Part shown: one piece after another, positions 63,033-64,000 of the stretch
Numbering within the stretch: the first letter of the stretch is position 1
How the letters are laid out: each line of letters begins with the position of its first letter
Source: Clostridia bacterium
Lineage (GTDB): Bacteria > Bacillota > Clostridia > Christensenellales > Borkfalkiaceae
Direction of reading: 5' to 3'
Length of the DNA: 64,000 nucleotides
Assembly: GCA_017445995.1 (NCBI GenBank)
Contig: JAFSRT010000024.1
Span: 124,001-188,000, forward strand
Translations under genes and position numbers: made by a program
The notes under the pieces: model-generated
Database searches by the model: none
The model's input: only the letters and a program-made list of their open reading frames with translations
Told to the model about the DNA's origin: nothing

Positions 63033-63737
63033 ATGAATAGTGATTTGGACAAAAACAACAAGGTGTACGTAAGCGGAGAGATAGTTTCCGACGCGGAGTT
63101 TTCGCACGAAGTATACGGCGAAGGATTTTACGAAATGAACGTTATGGTAAAAAGGCTATCGGGTCAGGGCGATATATTGCCGATAACGATATCGGAACGG
63201 CTTATATCCGACCTTGACTTAAAAGTAGGGAAAACCCTGTCGGCTTTCGGGCAGTTCCGCAGTTATAACAAATTAGTCGACGGAAAGAGTAAACTAATGC
63301 TAACGGTCTTTATAAGGGAAATAGCGGGGGATACGGAGTATAAAAACCCGAACAGCATCGTTTTATCGGGTTATATCTGTAAACCGCCTATATATAGAAC
63401 GACGCCGTTTAACAGGGAAATAGCAGACCTGTTAGTCGCGGTAAACAGGTCGTACAATAAATCGGATTATATTCCGTGTATAGCGTGGGGCAGAAACGCA
63501 AGGTTCTCAAAAAGCCTTGAAGTGGGCGATAAAATTGCGCTTTCCGGCAGAATACAAAGCAGGGAATATCAAAAGAAGATAGGTGAAGAAGAAATCAAAA
63601 TACTTACCGCTTACGAAGTAAGTATAAACAAACTGTGCGCATTTGACAGCGCGGACGCTTTCGATCTAGACGAAGAATTAGGCGCGATAAGTAAAGTTGC
63701 GGAAAGGGGTGAATACGATAGCGCGTATAAAATGTGA
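63033..63737 (+). CDS. Two-OB-fold single-stranded DNA-binding-like protein
   Basis: A 234-residue protein with two tandem OB-type halves. The first (about 8-100) contains NKVYVSGEIVSDAEFSHEVY and GKTLSAFGQFRSYNKLVDGK; the second (about 108-200) contains NSIVLSGYICKPPIYRTTPF, then VAVNRSYNKSDYIPCIAWGR and GDKIALSGRIQSREYQKKIG. The second matches the SSB pattern best. It lacks an acidic SSB C-terminal tip (it ends SAYKM), so it is not a standard SSB. An aaaggag ribosome-binding site precedes it. Confidence 0.8.
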   Translation: MNSDLDKNNKVYVSGEIVSDAEFSHEVYGEGFYEMNVMVKRLSGQGDILPITISERLISDLDLKVGKTLSAFGQFRSYNKLVDGKSKLMLTVFIREIAGDTEYKNPNSIVLSGYICKPPIYRTTPFNREIADLLVAVNRSYNKSDYIPCIAWGRNARFSKSLEVGDKIALSGRIQSREYQKKIGEEEIKILTAYEVSINKLCAFDSADAFDLDEELGAISKVAERGEYDSAYKM

Positions 63738-63775
63738 AAAAGAAAAAATATTTTTTAAAAATACTTTAAAAACGA

Positions 63776-63804
63776 TTGCAAAATTTTTGTCGTTATGTTA
63801 ATAT
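63776..63804 (+). promoter_or_regulatory. Promoter of the right-edge leader
   Basis: TTGCAA (63776-63781), a 17-base spacer, TAATAT (63799-63804), the same box pair as before rimP. Confidence 0.75.
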
Positions 63805-63837
63805 ATGTAAGATAAAAATAAAAGACGGAGAAAAAGT

Positions 63838-63933
63838 ATGCAAAGGAAGTCCACAGCGTTTAATATAACGAACACTATGGGTAACTGTCCCCTTATCGCA
63901 TCACCGTCCCTTACAAATATAATCGTTTTCTAA
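63838..63933 (+). CDS. Candidate 31-residue leader peptide
   Basis: A short frame from ATG 63838, preceded by acggaga (63825-63831), encoding a peptide of 31 residues that starts MQRKSTAFNI and ends LTNIIVF. Its stop codon directly precedes a terminator hairpin. This layout fits a translated attenuation leader. No run of one amino acid points to a specific tRNA; threonine, asparagine and isoleucine are the commonest residues. It is too short for a confident coding call. Confidence 0.5.
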   Translation: MQRKSTAFNITNTMGNCPLIASPSLTNIIVF

Positions 63934-63935
63934 CG

Positions 63936-63960
63936 GAAGTCCTTCGGGGCTTCTTTTTTT
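63936..63960 (+). terminator. Attenuator with UUCG tetraloop before the last gene
   Basis: GAAGTCC (63936-63942), TTCG loop, GGGCTTC (63947-63953), then seven T. It lies 28 bases upstream of the next start codon. The 8-mer GGAAGTCC of its 5' arm (63935-63942) also occurs at 63845-63852, so the 3' arm could pair with either copy. Confidence 0.85.
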
Positions 63961-63988
63961 AAAGAAAAATAACAAAGGAGGTTCAGTT

Positions 63989-64000
63989 ATGAACAAAAAT
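63989..64000 (+). CDS. Start of a gene cut by the window edge
   Basis: ATG 63989 after a strong aaaggaggt ribosome-binding site (63974-63982); only four codons (MNKN) are visible. The product cannot be named. It is the probable target of the leader and attenuator upstream. Confidence 0.7.

Overview
The window reads as a chromosomal segment of a low-to-moderate-GC Gram-positive anaerobe, probably an uncultured gut-type member of the Clostridia. The evidence is the Firmicutes gene order, the Rnf complex preceded by NusG-II and Gx-transporter genes, reversed-order rubrerythrin, CotH, EF-P, AT-rich sigma-A promoters (TTGACA/TTGCAA, 17-base spacers, TATAAT) and frequent TTG/GTG starts. The exact order or family is inference. 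No rRNA, tRNA, IS element or CRISPR array was seen.

Layout. (1) 1-18950, plus strand: ylxM-ffh-rpsP-khpA-rimM-trmD-rbgA-rnhB-yraN, then rplS, then yifB-dprA-topA-trmFO-hslV-hslU-hisS-rseC-like, then glyA-asnA-tcdA-yfcE. This is the Bacillus/Clostridium SRP/ribosome/topA neighbourhood with some members missing (codV and codY are not beside hslVU). (2) 19007-25066, minus strand: the Na+/H+-translocating ferredoxin:NAD oxidoreductase operon, NusG-II-Gx-rnfCDGEAB. (3) 25268-30747: THUMP methyltransferase, galE, rubrerythrin, a CotH-kinase lipoprotein and plsC. (4) 30807-35042: an accessory stretch with two minus-strand secreted, membrane-anchored proteins, a small sigma/ArpU-like gene, and a 326-base intergenic region carrying a consensus LexA box and two other palindromes. 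(5) 35206-43109: an eight-gene podovirus-like head module (large terminase, TerS-like fragment, portal, scaffold, capsid, two head-tail connector candidates, coiled-coil protein) with no integrase, replication, lysis or tail-fibre gene. (6) 43241-54571: ispG, a polymerase-less PolC remnant, then rimP-nusA-ylxR-ylxQ-infB-rbfA-nrnA-truB-ribF-nfo behind a leader attenuator. ribF is frameshifted. (7) 54673-64000: M24 peptidase, efp, SDR reductase, malQ, VanZ-like protein, a polar amino-acid ABC transporter whose binding protein looks circularly permuted, a PdaB-like deacetylase, a two-OB-fold ssDNA-binding protein, and a leader peptide plus attenuator before a gene cut by the window edge.

The housekeeping blocks are translation and replication machinery. 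The Rnf operon couples ferredoxin oxidation to an ion gradient. The most unusual parts are the bare capsid module next to an SOS-type operator, the PolC fragment that keeps NTD, OB and proofreading exonuclease but no PHP or polymerase, the permuted binding protein, the split ribF, and the leader at the right edge. All functions come from reading motifs and gene order; no database search was run.
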